From assembly GCF_964355755.1 (NCBI RefSeq), contig NC_092676.1:18830288-18894287 (forward strand): a DNA stretch of 64,000 nucleotides. The letters run 5' to 3'. Positions 37,666 to 50,400 of this stretch are shown piece after piece. The DNA comes from Antedon mediterranea. Its lineage: Eukaryota; Echinodermata; Crinoidea; Comatulida; Antedonidae. Under the pieces are notes generated by a model. That model was not told the DNA's origin, ran no database searches, and saw only the letters and a list, made by a program, of their open reading frames with translations. The translations under genes were made by a program, and so were the position numbers. Numbering within the stretch: the first letter of the stretch is position 1; each line of letters opens with the position of its first letter.

Positions 37666-37876
37666 CGACCTTGGTGTTTTGGCCCAGTAGCCCGGGCAAC
37701 AACACCCTTAATTTCATACTAAATGTTGTTTCTGCTACTAAATTAAAATGCAAGTCCCATTTCATCGTATACAATATCCATATAAAGTCCAGTCTGGAAG
37801 AGAATAGGCCTATTTGTAAATTGGCAGAATGCACAGTAGTCACCATAGTAGAGCAGTTAACGCCATAAAAATAGCC

Positions 37877-40800
37877 AAGTTGTGCACTTTATTACCAAAG
37901 CATGAAACTTTCCACAAAGTTTCTTTGATGTATATAGATTAAAAATATCGGGGGGTGCCAAGTGTCCAACGTCCGGTATGGCGGCCATCTTGATTTCAAA
38001 ATGGCCACCATAAAAACAAAAAGTGTTCATATCTTGGCAACTATAAACAGTGGAGACTTGATTCTGGTGTTAAATTGTTCACAAACCACATATTTCTATT
38101 TGTTCTAATGTAAAGTTTCGTCCAAAAAATGACCGGAAATGACGTTTCTTCCAGTTTGACCTTTGACCTCTTATTTGTATATCTCAATAACTACTAATCA
38201 TTTTCAATCGATTTTGGTGTCATTTTGTTCAGAATAGAGACATTTATATTTGTAGTAATGAAACATTTTAACATAAAATGACTGGAAATACAATTTATAA
38301 CCTTTGACATATATAATTATGTGAACATACTGTATGTGGTTTACATTGGTATAAATGCACCTAATTTTTATACCGAAATAAATGACACATAACGCAAAAA
38401 TGACCAGGAATTATTATTCTGAATTTTTGACGTTTGATGTGATAGGATAGGCATAAAGTATGACAGATCACTGAGCTCATCTATGCCGACTTGTTTGATG
38501 TGTCAATCGTTAGATAACAGTTTTGGTCCTCTCTCCTTTATCTTTTCTTTTCTTTTTTTTAAATGTATTATACCATATGTTGAATTGAATTGTTAGATGC
38601 CATTTGGAAAAATTTTTGATGTAAAGTAGCATTCTTTCGTTGGCCTCTTTGATGTTGCATATGAGACAAGTTCGGAAAGTTCTCATTTTCGTGAGTTAAG
38701 AGAAGAGAACACCATCTTTCAAAGTACTTACTACAAACTTATCCTGCATTTGTGCAGTAGACCTACTTTCATTAGTCAAAAACTCAGATAATTCTTGTTC
38801 ATTTTCGTTGCATCTAAAAAAATGTACTCCATTTTTATGGTATTGCTGTAAACCTTTCATCTGAATCATTTTCTCTAGTCATTGATTTTTTAGCAAAATC
38901 CGAACCAAATCAATTCGTAAAAGACATCTCATTATAATTATTCAAATAATCCTCAAATTAGTGACATGGACCTACAATATACTGTTCTGTACAAGACCTT
39001 TTTAGGCATCCACCTGTGGACTTTCACTTTGAAGGTCTTGGTCTCCTATCATACAAGAAACAATGTCTGATTTAATCAATCAAAGCAGTGGGTCCAGACA
39101 AAGAAGGGGGTGTAAGACCATCCACATACAAAGAAGGGGGTGTAAGACCATCCATATACAAAGGAGTGGGTATAAGACCATCCACAGACAAAGAAGGGGA
39201 TATAAGACCATCCACAGACAAATAAAGAAGGGGTGTAAGACCATCCACAGACAAAGAAGGGGGTATAAGACCATCCACAGACAAAGAAAGGGGTATAAGG
39301 CCATCTACAGACAAAGAAGGGGTGTAGGACCGTCCACAGACAAAGAAGGGGTTGTAAGACCATCCACTGACAAAGAAAGGGTATAGGACCATCCACAGAC
39401 AAAGAAGGGGGTGTAGGACCGTCCACAGACAAAGAAAGGGGTGTAAGACCATCCACTGACAAAGAAATGTGTATAGGACTACTTACAGACAAAGAATGGG
39501 GTATAAGACTATCCACAGACAAAGAAGGGGTGTAGGACCATTCACAGACAAGGAAGGAGGTGTAGGACCATCCACAGACAAAGAAGGAGAGGTAAGACCA
39601 TCCACAAACAAAGAAGGGGGTATAAGACCATCCACAGACAAAGAAGGGGGTGTAAGACCATCCACAGACAAAGAAGGGGGTGTAGGACCGTCCACAGACA
39701 AAGAAGGGGTGTAAGACCATCCACTGACAAAGAAATGTGTATAGGACTACTTACAGACAAAGAAGGGGGTATAAGACCATCCACAGACAAAGAAGGGGTG
39801 TCGGACCATCTACAAACAAAGAAAGGGATGTAAGACCACCCACAGACAAAGAAGGGGTACAAGACCATCCACACACAAAGAAGGGATTATAAGACCACCA
39901 ATAAACAAAGAAGGGGTGTAAGACCATCCACTGACAAAGAAAGTGGTATAGGACCACTTACAGATCAAGAAGAGGGTATAAGACCATCCACAGACAAAGA
40001 AGGGGGTGTAGGACCATCCACAGACAAAGAAGGGGTGTCGGACCATCTACAAACAAAGAAAGGGATGTAAGACCACCCACAGACAAAGAAGGGGTACAAG
40101 ACCATCCACACACAAAGAAGGGATTATAAGACCACCAACAGACAAAGAAGGGGGTGTAGGACCATCGACAGACAAAGAAGGGGGTATAGGACCATCGACA
40201 GATAAAGAAGGGGTGTTAGACCATCTACAAACAAAGAAGGGGGTGTAGGACCATCGACAGACAAAGAAGGGGGTGTAGGACCACCCACAGACAAAGAAGG
40301 GGGTGTAGGACCACCCACAGACAAAGAAGGGGTACAAGACCATCCACACACAAAGAAGGGATTATAAGACCACCGACAGACAAAGAAGGGGGTATAGGAC
40401 CATCGACAGACAAAGAAGGGGGTATAGGACCATCCATAGACAAAGAAGGGGTGTTAGACCATCTACAGACAAAGAAAGGGGTGTAAGACCATCCACACAC
40501 AAAGAAAGGGGTTTAATACCATCAACAGACAAAGAAGGGGTACAAGACCATCCACACACAAAGAAGGGATTATAAGACCACCGACAGACAAAGAAGGGGG
40601 TATAGGACCATCTACAGACAAAGAAGGAGGGTTAGGACCATATTAACCCAGGAAGCATACAAAAAGAAGATGCAATCAAAATAGGCCTACCACTTCGAAA
40701 ACAATAAATTGTAGAATAACTGAGGCTTAATTGTTGAAATATAAAGGGTTCTTTGTAAGTTCATTAATAATATATTGATATAAACACGATCATCATACTA

Positions 40801-41562
40801 ATTATTTGAAATTCAAATACAGTCTATATCGAAAAGAGGCTCATACTATCACCTTTTTGAGGTTTTACGGTATTCCATACATGTATGTTATTTCCTCTGT
40901 CAAACTATTAAAACTTTTAGCGAATCAGAAGGTGCCAACATCGTTGAACTAATGGTACCACCAAGCACAATGTTTACCAATTTTATGTAGGCTACTATAT
41001 ACAATTCATTAATCATTTAATATAATTACGCCTATCAGGTAAAATTTCAAAATTAGGTGCATTTAAGACCAACAAAAACCACATACAGTATATTCACATA
41101 ATTAAAAATCAATAAATAAATGTCAAAGGTCATAAATTGTTTTTTCGGTCATTTTATGTGAAAATGTTCCATTACTACAAATATAAATGTACTGTATTTA
41201 TTCTGAACAAAATGACACCAAAATCGATTGAAAATGACCAGTAGTTACAAAGATATACAAAGACAAGGTCAAAGGTCAAACTGTAAGAAACGTCATTTCC
41301 GGTCATTTGTGGACGAAACTTTTCATTAGAGCAAATAGAAATATATAGTTTGTGAACAATTTGAGACCAGAATTAAGTCTCTAATGTGTATAGTTGCCAA
41401 GATATGAACATTTTTTGATTTTATGGTGGCCATTTTGAAATCAAGATGGCCGCCATACCGGACGTTGGACACTTGGCACCCCCCGATATTTTGAATCTAT
41501 ATACATCAAAGACACTTTGTGGAAAGTTTCATGCTTTGGTAATAAAGTGCACAGCTCATGTC
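37877..41562. mobile_element. Foldback element C (~3.7 kb) enclosing a minisatellite
   Basis: Inverted arms of ~510 bases, 37890-38400 and 41045-41555, start GTGCACTTTATTACC and contain TGACCTTTGACC (38157, complement at 41267) on ~141-bp modules. The wording around CGGACGTTGGACACTTGG is identical in both arms. The exact termini and a target duplication could not be fixed. The interior holds ~650 bases (38400-39060), the 39.1-40.65 kb minisatellite and a short unique part. On the minus strand at 38690-38890, a short Asn/Glu-rich frame could be a decayed ORF. Confidence 0.75.
39090..40650 (+). repeat. ~30-bp minisatellite with higher-order variants
   Basis: Units of 29-30 bases resembling CCATCCACAGACAAAGAAGG plus GGGTGTAAGA. 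Variants recur in blocks: the GATTATAAGACCACC variant appears near 39886, 40124, 40360 and 40567, suggesting a superperiod of roughly 210-240 bases. Overlapping frames on both strands are repeat artefacts. Confidence 0.92.
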
Positions 41563-42889
41563 ATACCATAGGCAGCCTATACTAATATACCGCGCAGAAA
41601 TTATATCGGCGATCGACGTATTTTTTTGTAGATAAGTTTCTCAGCATGCGCAGCATTAATTTCTGACTGACTAGTTGCTTGTGGTGCGCGCGTCATAAGA
41701 GAAGGGAGATGTATCTCTATCCCGATAAGAGGTATGAAAGGAGGCCAACACACACTGTGTTCGGGAAAAACCTGTCATATAGGTCGTCGAGTGGATCATA
41801 ATTATTGCGTTTTGCCGGTTTTCCATAATAATTTAAGGCCAAATCATAATCTTGCGTATAGTTTTATTTTTCATTGTAGTACCCTATTTATCTTCATTTC
41901 CGTATAAGTCCGTACTATTAGGCCGAATTTCCGTAGTAGCAGAGAATTATACCGGTAGCAAAGCAAACGTTGCTTCTTTCTGCAAAATTTCACATAATTA
42001 ATTTCTTTGTTTTATATTCATTATTTATTTACAGTTTATAGTGGATAAATGAAAATGAATTTTCGGACCTTGATACGCTTAGTCATAAAGGAGTTGCAGG
42101 GCATTTTATCATTATTTATATTTTATCACAGTTTTTATAGCTTAATTGTTAAAATTTGGTAATAGAAATAATGCTGGCGGCAACGAATTTAACGACTTTG
42201 ACAAAAATTTCAAATTCACATATTTCTTTGTAACAAAAATAATTTTAAATGAAACGCTACAAAAATAATCCTCCGCTTCACCACTGCATGGATACCTAAT
42301 AATCAAACTAGAACGTATCTTTGTTACGTTGCTATCAATCCATTTTCATATCACGCAATCCATTTTCAACAATATAATAGTATAGTAATTAAATAGTGAG
42401 GGATTATTTACATTGTCAGATTTTTCAATTTACTGAATATCCAAAATGAAACGCTCTACTAAACATGAAAATAAATAGGTCGGGCGATAAACCTTTGACG
42501 ACGACTAAAACAACGACAATCAGTTATGTATTCGTGATTTTATTTCATCTCTGGCTTGTTACATTATCATTACACATTACCAGACTTCCCCCTCCTCTTG
42601 CAATGAACGGCAGTACAGATCTTCTCTATCGTCATTCACAAATTACCCACGCATAGCAGTGTTCCTAGCGCCATCACAGATTACCTCTAATGGATCAAGC
42701 ATTCACACATGAACTTTGCGTAAAAAAATGTATCATTTTTTATTTATCATGAATTTTACGTACCATTTGCGGCCATCTGGGAGTGTCATTTAACAATTCG
42801 CTTCGACACAGGCCACACGATGGGGGTCCTGTGGCTCAAATACTCAGTGTCTACAGTCCTGGAAACTTTGAGCAACCCTCTTTAAATAG

Positions 42890-42930
42890 TCCTGCGACCG
42901 CCCCTAGCTCGTCTGTGTAAATTGGCCTTT
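42890..42930. mobile_element. MITE-3 end fragment
   Basis: The terminal CTCGTCTGTGTAAATTGGCC matches the right end of the MITE at 60248-60427. The remainder is not recognisable. Confidence 0.5.
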
Positions 42931-43270
42931 AGACTTAAAAGATTTCTAGAATAGTTGATCATAATTTGGCATTCACACATAAATACGTTTAGTTTTTAAT
43001 TTCAAAGGTTTATTTAGAATTTGTTTACAATTTGATTCAGTGTTTGAAATCTAAAATAAAATATAAAAAATATAAAGTAATAATGTTGCCTAACATTTTT
43101 TATTCAACATTCAACAATTAAAATACATTGTTTAAATTACAACATCCCAATGTTAAAGTTTACGTTTGTAAAGCGTTTTTCCTGCAGTCTATACAAGACT
43201 ATGCATTATGCTTATGTAATGTTGCACAGAACTTTGGATCCATCCATCCATTCAGCAAATGGTTGACTAA

Positions 43271-43291
43271 ACCAGGGAGGTATACCTCCCT
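43271..43291. repeat. Mini-palindrome with direct flanking repeat
   Basis: CAGGGAGGTATACCTCCCTG is a perfect palindrome flanked by GACTAAA at the left and ACTAAAC at the right. It shares GGAGGTATA with the palindrome at 5060. Confidence 0.6.
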
Positions 43292-43959
43292 GACTAAACT
43301 AAATCCCTATATAATTTGCCGAGATCAAAGGAAAAAGAACCAGAGTTAGACCTACTTAAAAAATGATGGAGGGATGAAATTATCAATGACCAAGCTAGCT
43401 AGGAATCAAATTGCGAGCAGGCGCAGAAAGGATGGCCTAAGATAGAAAAAAACTGGAGGGTCAGGGAGAAATTGGGCAGTGTGAACAGGATTGGGGACCG
43501 TATGGATGGATTGGATAAGATTAAGAACAGTGAATGAAAGGTCACTGTTATTTAGTCCATCAATCGACGTTTGATATTTGTCTGAAAACGAGCTAAAGTT
43601 TTTTACGTATGAAACGCCATGTGTGCCAAAATGTATCTTTTTAAAACTATTGCACTAATGAGCATTTTGAACTTACATTACAAAATATTAAATTATACAC
43701 TGTCAAGTCTACCTACTATAAAATACTCACATATACAAATTTATTTATACAATAACATTAATACAACAATAATGATTTTTATATATAAAATTAGCAAGGT
43801 GATAAATTGGCTGGTTCGTTTATACACACTTAAAATGGCCAGTTATTCTACACTTTCAAAAGGCCGACTAAAATTTAATTATTGCTACAAAAATAGCAAT
43901 TGGTGGTAAATTTAGAAATCAAGTAAAAGTCATACAGCAATTCAAATAGTTTGTAATAG

Positions 43960-44410
43960 ATGGCTGACATTAAAAGATAAATGACCACTCAGAAACAGAT
44001 AAATGGTCAGTACATATCAGTTTTGTCAATGACCATCAAACTTAAGTTATTTCTTATTTCTGTCCATCTAAAATCACATTGCTGAGAAATCAGACAAATT
44101 CTTATTCTTTGATAAAGACAGTTAGTTGACCATATCAAAAAAGACAAATGGCCACTGCTAAACTGACCACTAAATTTCCATCAATTCCAAATGTCTTATT
44201 TACTAAGTCAGAGCCAATTGGCTGAGAAATGGCCAGTAAAACACACACACAGTTATAAATATCTGACCATTGACAAATGTTCAGCAAAAATACACTGACT
44301 GACCACTAAATTTAAAACTCATTTACGGCCAGAGCCAAAGATCATATTGCTGAGAAGTCAGATAAGGACCAGTAAAACTCACACAGTAACAAGTAGCTGA
44401 CCATTAAAAA
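43960..44410. repeat. Degenerate TGACCA/TGGCCA-rich tandem repeat
   Basis: Motifs CTGACCA, GCTGAGAAATCAGA and CAGTAAAACACACA recur about every 120-150 bases with heavy divergence. It lies just 3' of the RP2 stop codon and may be part of its 3' UTR. Confidence 0.5.
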
Positions 44411-44464
44411 AAACAGACAGTCAACAAACCACGATTTAAACAATATGTGATTACTTCATTTACT

Positions 44465-47400
44465 TCAGACAGCCATTTGAATGTCAGCAAAATTAAAAAA
44501 CTTCTCCACATCGGTTGCACCGTCTTCAGCACTATTAGACACAAAGATAACAGCTCTGCCGGAGAACTCATCAACAAGTTTACGGACATTTTGAACGGTA
44601 CTTTCGCCACAAAATTCAATACCAATTATGTCACCTATAAAAAAAAACCAATAATTTGTTGTGTATTTGCCAATACCAATTATCATCTGACATTAAGGAA
44701 AACTAAAAACAGGACACTAAGCTCGCCTTGCCAAGATAGGAACATATATATTATTATTATTTAAAAAGTGTTATTATTTTAAGCTATTTTTTAAATTGAA
44801 ATATGAAAGTGTTCAATAAAAGCACTGATTTTTATATAATGTTTTTTTAATCTTGAATTATTTATAGAACTTTTATCATCTGTTTATTTAGTAAGTAATA
44901 ACTATCTATTTGAATAAGAAAGTTTTATGTTTAATTAAATTATTTTTTAGTGGAAATATGCTAAAAAAGAAAAAATTGACGACAAATTATTTATTGACTT
45001 TTTTTTTAAGAGAAAAGAAAAAGTAGATTTATATTTATTACATTATGAAATTATTTATATTTTGTTCTTAAGAGAAATGTATATTGTGTATTACTATTAA
45101 TAAGAAAGTGTTATTATTTTAAGCTACTTTTTAAATTGAAATATGAAAGTGTTCAATAAAAAAAAAAAAATAAAAAAAAAATAAAAGATAGGAACATGTA
45201 ACAGTTCTTTGATCTTATGTCTGGCTGTGAAAAATACAAAAGTACTGTAAATGTATATATTCTCCGCACGCAGTGTCTGTTACTACGGGGCGTCGAACTG
45301 ATCATTTTCATAGCCACAGATAAACCCTGTTATTAGATTGCATTGATCTGACCTAACACATTAGTTATCAATCAAGATGATCACAGAAGTTGTTTCCCCA
45401 TATTTTGAGTGATCTCCTACCCCGATATAAAAAAAAAAAGTAAATAGATTTACCATTGCTTTACTACCCGACCCATTAGATATCGGTATATGAGTTGGAA
45501 AGCACCCTGGCATACCCATGATTGTTTACTATAGTTTAATATTCCAGAGATTTCTTTTGATAGCCTCCTCTCTATGTTTGGATGTATTGATATAATTATT
45601 GCACCCTCTATGGGTTGGTCATGCTTTAGAATTTCAAATTTCCAAGTTGGGATCTTCAGTTTAACAAAATGAAAAGACACAGAATTTTAGGATTGAAAAC
45701 TAAAACTATCTTTGTTTGGAAAAGAAAGTTTTAGTTAAATTATTTAAAATAAAAAGTTTTATATATTTACCTCGTTTAGAAGCATCTTCATATTTAGGAT
45801 TTTGGCCAAACAAGTTTGGAACTTCGGAGGGCTGAATCTTAACTTCTTTTGTTTGAATAAGATTAAATCCCTAGAAATAAAAAGAAAACACGAGGAAATG
45901 CAGATTGGGCAGGTTTGTACCACTCTTACAGTACAGTAATATCGTATAATAATTTCTGGATTGGTACCTCTCATGTGGTAGCACAAATAATTTCATTAAA
46001 TTATTTTAGGATTGGTACCCCTCTTGTGGCAGCACAATTAATATCATTAAATAATCATATGTACTGTATGTATGAGCAATTATTCTATGTTATCTATCAT
46101 AATTACAAATTGAAAATGTAGCACATACAAAAGTACGGACCGAAAGAAAGTTTCTTCAAAACCATGTGATATGAGATATTCTATCCATATTTATCTAGCT
46201 TACCCCGTCTCTAGCTTTATTGAGAAATTCAAGAACTATCTCATCAATACCATCACACCAGAAGAAAGCTACAAGGCACTCCTGAAAAGCAACACATCAC
46301 TGTCATTATTCAATTTGTGCGAGAGTAAAGATATAGTTGGAGAATAGATCAATTTTAATAATATCAACTGAAGATTGTCAAAAAGGCAACTATTGTTGTT
46401 GGTATAAAATAGTAGTTTTTATAACATTTGATTGCAACTAAAGTAAAACTAATGTAGGGCTCATTTTAAAATAAATACTACTTGAGCGTTTACCAGTAAA
46501 TGGTTTCATAAAAACAATTAAAAGAGCAAGAAAAAATTATAAGGGGTGAATGATAATTTGTTCAACAAAGATCTATTTGAAGAATGAAATACTGTACCAC
46601 ACAAGATACAATTTTCAATGTGGTCTTCTACCATGCGAGATCAAACAGAAAAATGTTTAATATTATAAATTCAAATATGCTTCCAAAAAAATATGCTTTC
46701 AAAACTCATTTGGGGATGAAATCCAACAATACAAATGTTTCTAATCAAATATATTCTTTATTCATCGTCATTATCTTTAAAATAAATACAAATTCAGAAG
46801 AAAAACAGGCCGATAAAGAGATGAAAAGGAAACAAGTTGAAATAAGTTTAATGATATGTTGTAGCAGAAGAAATGTTATCCCTTTTATCTTAAAGAAATA
46901 TCAATTCAAAAATTACCAATGAATAGAATTTTTTTTCTCTCTCTTTTTTTTTAATTGATTAGCTTTATTAGTGTACTAACCTCAGAACCTGGTTTGTTCT
47001 TGTTTCCTATGCTGAGTGGTACCACGCTCTTGGATATTTCCAATGACAGATTCATCTCTTTAACCTCATCAGTTGTTGGTAGTGGTACATAATCTTCTGC
47101 CTTAGCATTCTAAAGAAACCAATCATTAATATGTATAACTAAAATTGCAAGTCTAAAATGCTTGGGTCGAGGACAATTAAAAAATGCGTTATCATTTGTC
47201 TATGCTCAGCTGCAATCTATGTAATAACCTTTCATATCTGCATAAATTGTGTACTAAATCTCCCATAAATCTCTCTCATACACGCATTTCTGAACCTTGA
47301 GAAATATTGAGAGAAAATAGAGTTGGGTGCTATTTCATTTACTGTGATTGGTCAGTTTAATACCAGGGCAATTACACGTGTGCAGTAACAACTCAGGACA

Positions 47401-50400
47401 TCTCGAAAAAAAACAAAAACAGGTCTCTCATCCATCTCATTCACATGAAATCTGGAGATTTTCCACAAAATTGTCTTCACACTGTGCACCTGGTTACAAC
47501 AAGTTGTTATTTTCTGCAGATGTGAAAAGAGTATAAGACTCAAATGGAACGATAGAACGCCTGTGCGGCGACAGAGAGACAAAAAAGTTACTCTGGATAT
47601 GTACCACAGAAAAAAACAGATTTTCTCACTAACACAGAAGATCAATACACATGTACAGTACCTGGGGCAATAGTGACCAATTTTCTTCCTCAGGAACTGG
47701 TGTAAAATCATGAATGTTACTCCAGTTTGTATTAAATGGGCTTATTCCTGCTCCTCTAAACTGACCTGTTAAAAACATAAATCAAATTGTAAAAATACAT
47801 ATATATGTATATTTAATTTAAAAACAAGGCCATATACATGGCTGCAGTCGCATGCGCAAATTTGAGTTAGTGTTTACCAACGACCAACCGACCGACCAAC
47901 CGACCGACATAGTGAGCTATAGAGTCGCGTTTGCGAATATACATTTAATATAAATTGGAGCTGTAGCTTTGTGATTAACATTCCTATCCCAAGGTCCGAA
48001 GTTCAATACCATACTAGTGCCAGGAACTCATGACTCTTTTAACTAAGATTGGAACTAGAATTGCTTTTGCTTGATAACAAGAGGATGCTACATTTCGTCA
48101 AGTAACATGAAACTAAAGTTACAGTAGCTTACCAGCAAGCTGTTTGTAATAATACTGGAAACACCCAAATCGCATCTTAACCGATGACTCTATGATTGGT
48201 TGAGTATCACAATGAAGGAATGTGTCAATCTTCTTACAGTCACGTGTGCGGAATTGCTGACATGCTATTACACACTGACAGTTTTCGCAGTCTCGCAAAA
48301 ACACACTGTAGAGAAAAAAATGAAAATTAAAGCCATGTGAAAGTACTGTAGGTGAAATATATTAATCAATCCAGAGGTTCCACTAAGTAGGGTGATAAAA
48401 ATTGTTTGATCAATTGGTTTTTTTGATAAATAAAATAAAAACAAAGGATGCGGACAGTCCTGGCTGCGACAAATACCAACAGTACTGTACTATGTACATA
48501 TTCTCTGCAGCGCGGTGCCTGTTGTTAACCAAACATTTGAAAAGATCAGTCAAAATGTTTAGGGGGTCAAAGAACTGATCATGTCACAGCCACAGATAAA
48601 CTCTTTGATTTCTAGAGCTCAGCATCCCGTTGTAAGATTGCCTTGCTCGGCGTTTGTTTTATTACTCAATGCTCTACGCAAAGATAAATCCTACCAACAT
48701 TCCAGTGGCACTCTCAAATGTGTGACAAAATAAATCAGATCATCTGCCAACTTTTCTGTATTTAAAATCTAAAATGATTTAATACTTTAAAGAATTAAAT
48801 TTTGTTACTACTTACCTCCCTTTAGTTGGTCCTAGAAATATCTTGCAGTTTGTACATTTGTCAATTGTGATGGTATTTAGATGGTTGTAGATGTAGATAC
48901 TAGAATCCTACATTACAAAACAATGTTAAAATTACCAGTACTGTCCCATAATTTAAAGTATAAAATATAAAGTACTGTATATTTGTAATCACAATATTGA
49001 ATTTAAAACTACTGCAATGTAGTTGGGCAGAGAGCTAAGTTAATTGGTCAAATGTTTGCCATGTACAAGGGTAGTCAATTGTCGTATTCGATTAAGACTT
49101 TCACCGTTGAGTACAGTTTTTCCGTTAAGTACTTCTTTAAAGAAGTATTTTGAGCGTTGAGATTGTTCTTAACGAAAAAGCTTTCGTTGTCAACGTTTTC
49201 TATTCGAATGACTTTCTGTTGAGCACAAATTTACAATTCGAATACAAAAAGTACTCAACGAATCTTTACGTTGACAACGAAAGTTCCCAATCGAATACGA
49301 CAAATGTACTTAGAAAGTACACTACCATTACGTCAGAGTAGATAAAACAATGATCTGACTAATCAACTTAGATTTCCGAGCTTTGAAGTACAACAGTAGT
49401 TACCAAACTGTATCATCCTGTTGGTGCAGTACCCACCGCTTTCTTGGTCTCGAATATAACCATTCGTGGTCTAGAAGTACAGTATGATAATATGGTTGTG
49501 GGTTTGAGTCCCAAATGAGATTTTCCAATAACATAGTAAAAAACATCTCACAGTATTGTACACACAAAGTATGTACTGTATATTAAAACATTTATAATTT
49601 GTTTTTCCATTTTCATACATACCTTACAGTTCATTATCATAAACTGTTGTCCATCGGCAGTGCCAGGTAATCTCACAGTTGTTTCTCCTACCAATTTATC
49701 AATAATGAAGTCATTTGGATCTACTTTTTTTCTTTTGTCCCTGAAAAATGTTTAATGTAAAATGTTATCATCGATGCAAGTATATTGTATCCTAATCCTC
49801 ATTAGTAAAATAATGGTATACATAAATATTGCTATTAGGTTTTGTCTGTACAGTAAAGTATATACAGTACTACATTATATACTATAGCCTAGTAGGCCTC
49901 TGACTCCCTGCATCTGGTGGTAGCAGTCATTAGTTATAGTTCAGTCCGATGGTGCATGGCTCAGTGTAGCCTACAGTACTGTATTGTACAGTACTGCAGT
50001 AGTTGGAGTGACTATCGACTGGCACAGTCAAGTATGGATCTACAGTAATTTATTAATTGTCTACATCACAGTAGACAGTGCAATTAATGCCTTGTATAAT
50101 ATGGCAAAATAATATTGACTATCAAAATGGTGGTCTAGTTCTCTAGTTAATGAACAAGCATGGCGACCTTATTGATAGAAAATAAAGCATTAAATAAATA
50201 AAGCCTGAACTTGCCAATACTCTAGGAAATAGATTGAGGCTTGATATCAAAACAAAATTTTCTATTATTTTAAATTAATGAATTTCATTAACTGTATCGA
50301 TACCCAACACCCCAAATAATATTATTGACTATCAGCATGGTCAACCATGCTGATAAAAAATACTAACTTTTTAGCCGATAATCAAAATGTTTTAAAAGAA

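Larger units (their letters stand above)
41563..44464. other. RP2 3' flank; no gene seen
   Basis: Holds the likely RP2 3' UTR on the minus strand (polyadenylation site not fixed), a MITE-3 end at 42890-42930, a mini-palindrome at 43271-43291, and a TGACCA-rich degenerate repeat at 43960-44410. Short frames here lack any recognisable motif. Confidence 0.45.

Noticed and set aside
39090-40650. CRISPR-like look of regularly spaced ~30-bp repeats
   Set aside because: The units are contiguous with no unique spacers, and the window is clearly animal DNA. It is a minisatellite.
47945-48025. Box-B-like GGTCCGAAGTTCAATACC
   Set aside because: No acceptor or anticodon stem; at best an old SINE fragment.
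49465-49530. tRNA-like GTGGTCTAG and GGTTTGAGTCCC
   Set aside because: The intervening arms do not fold; insufficient for a tRNA or SINE call.
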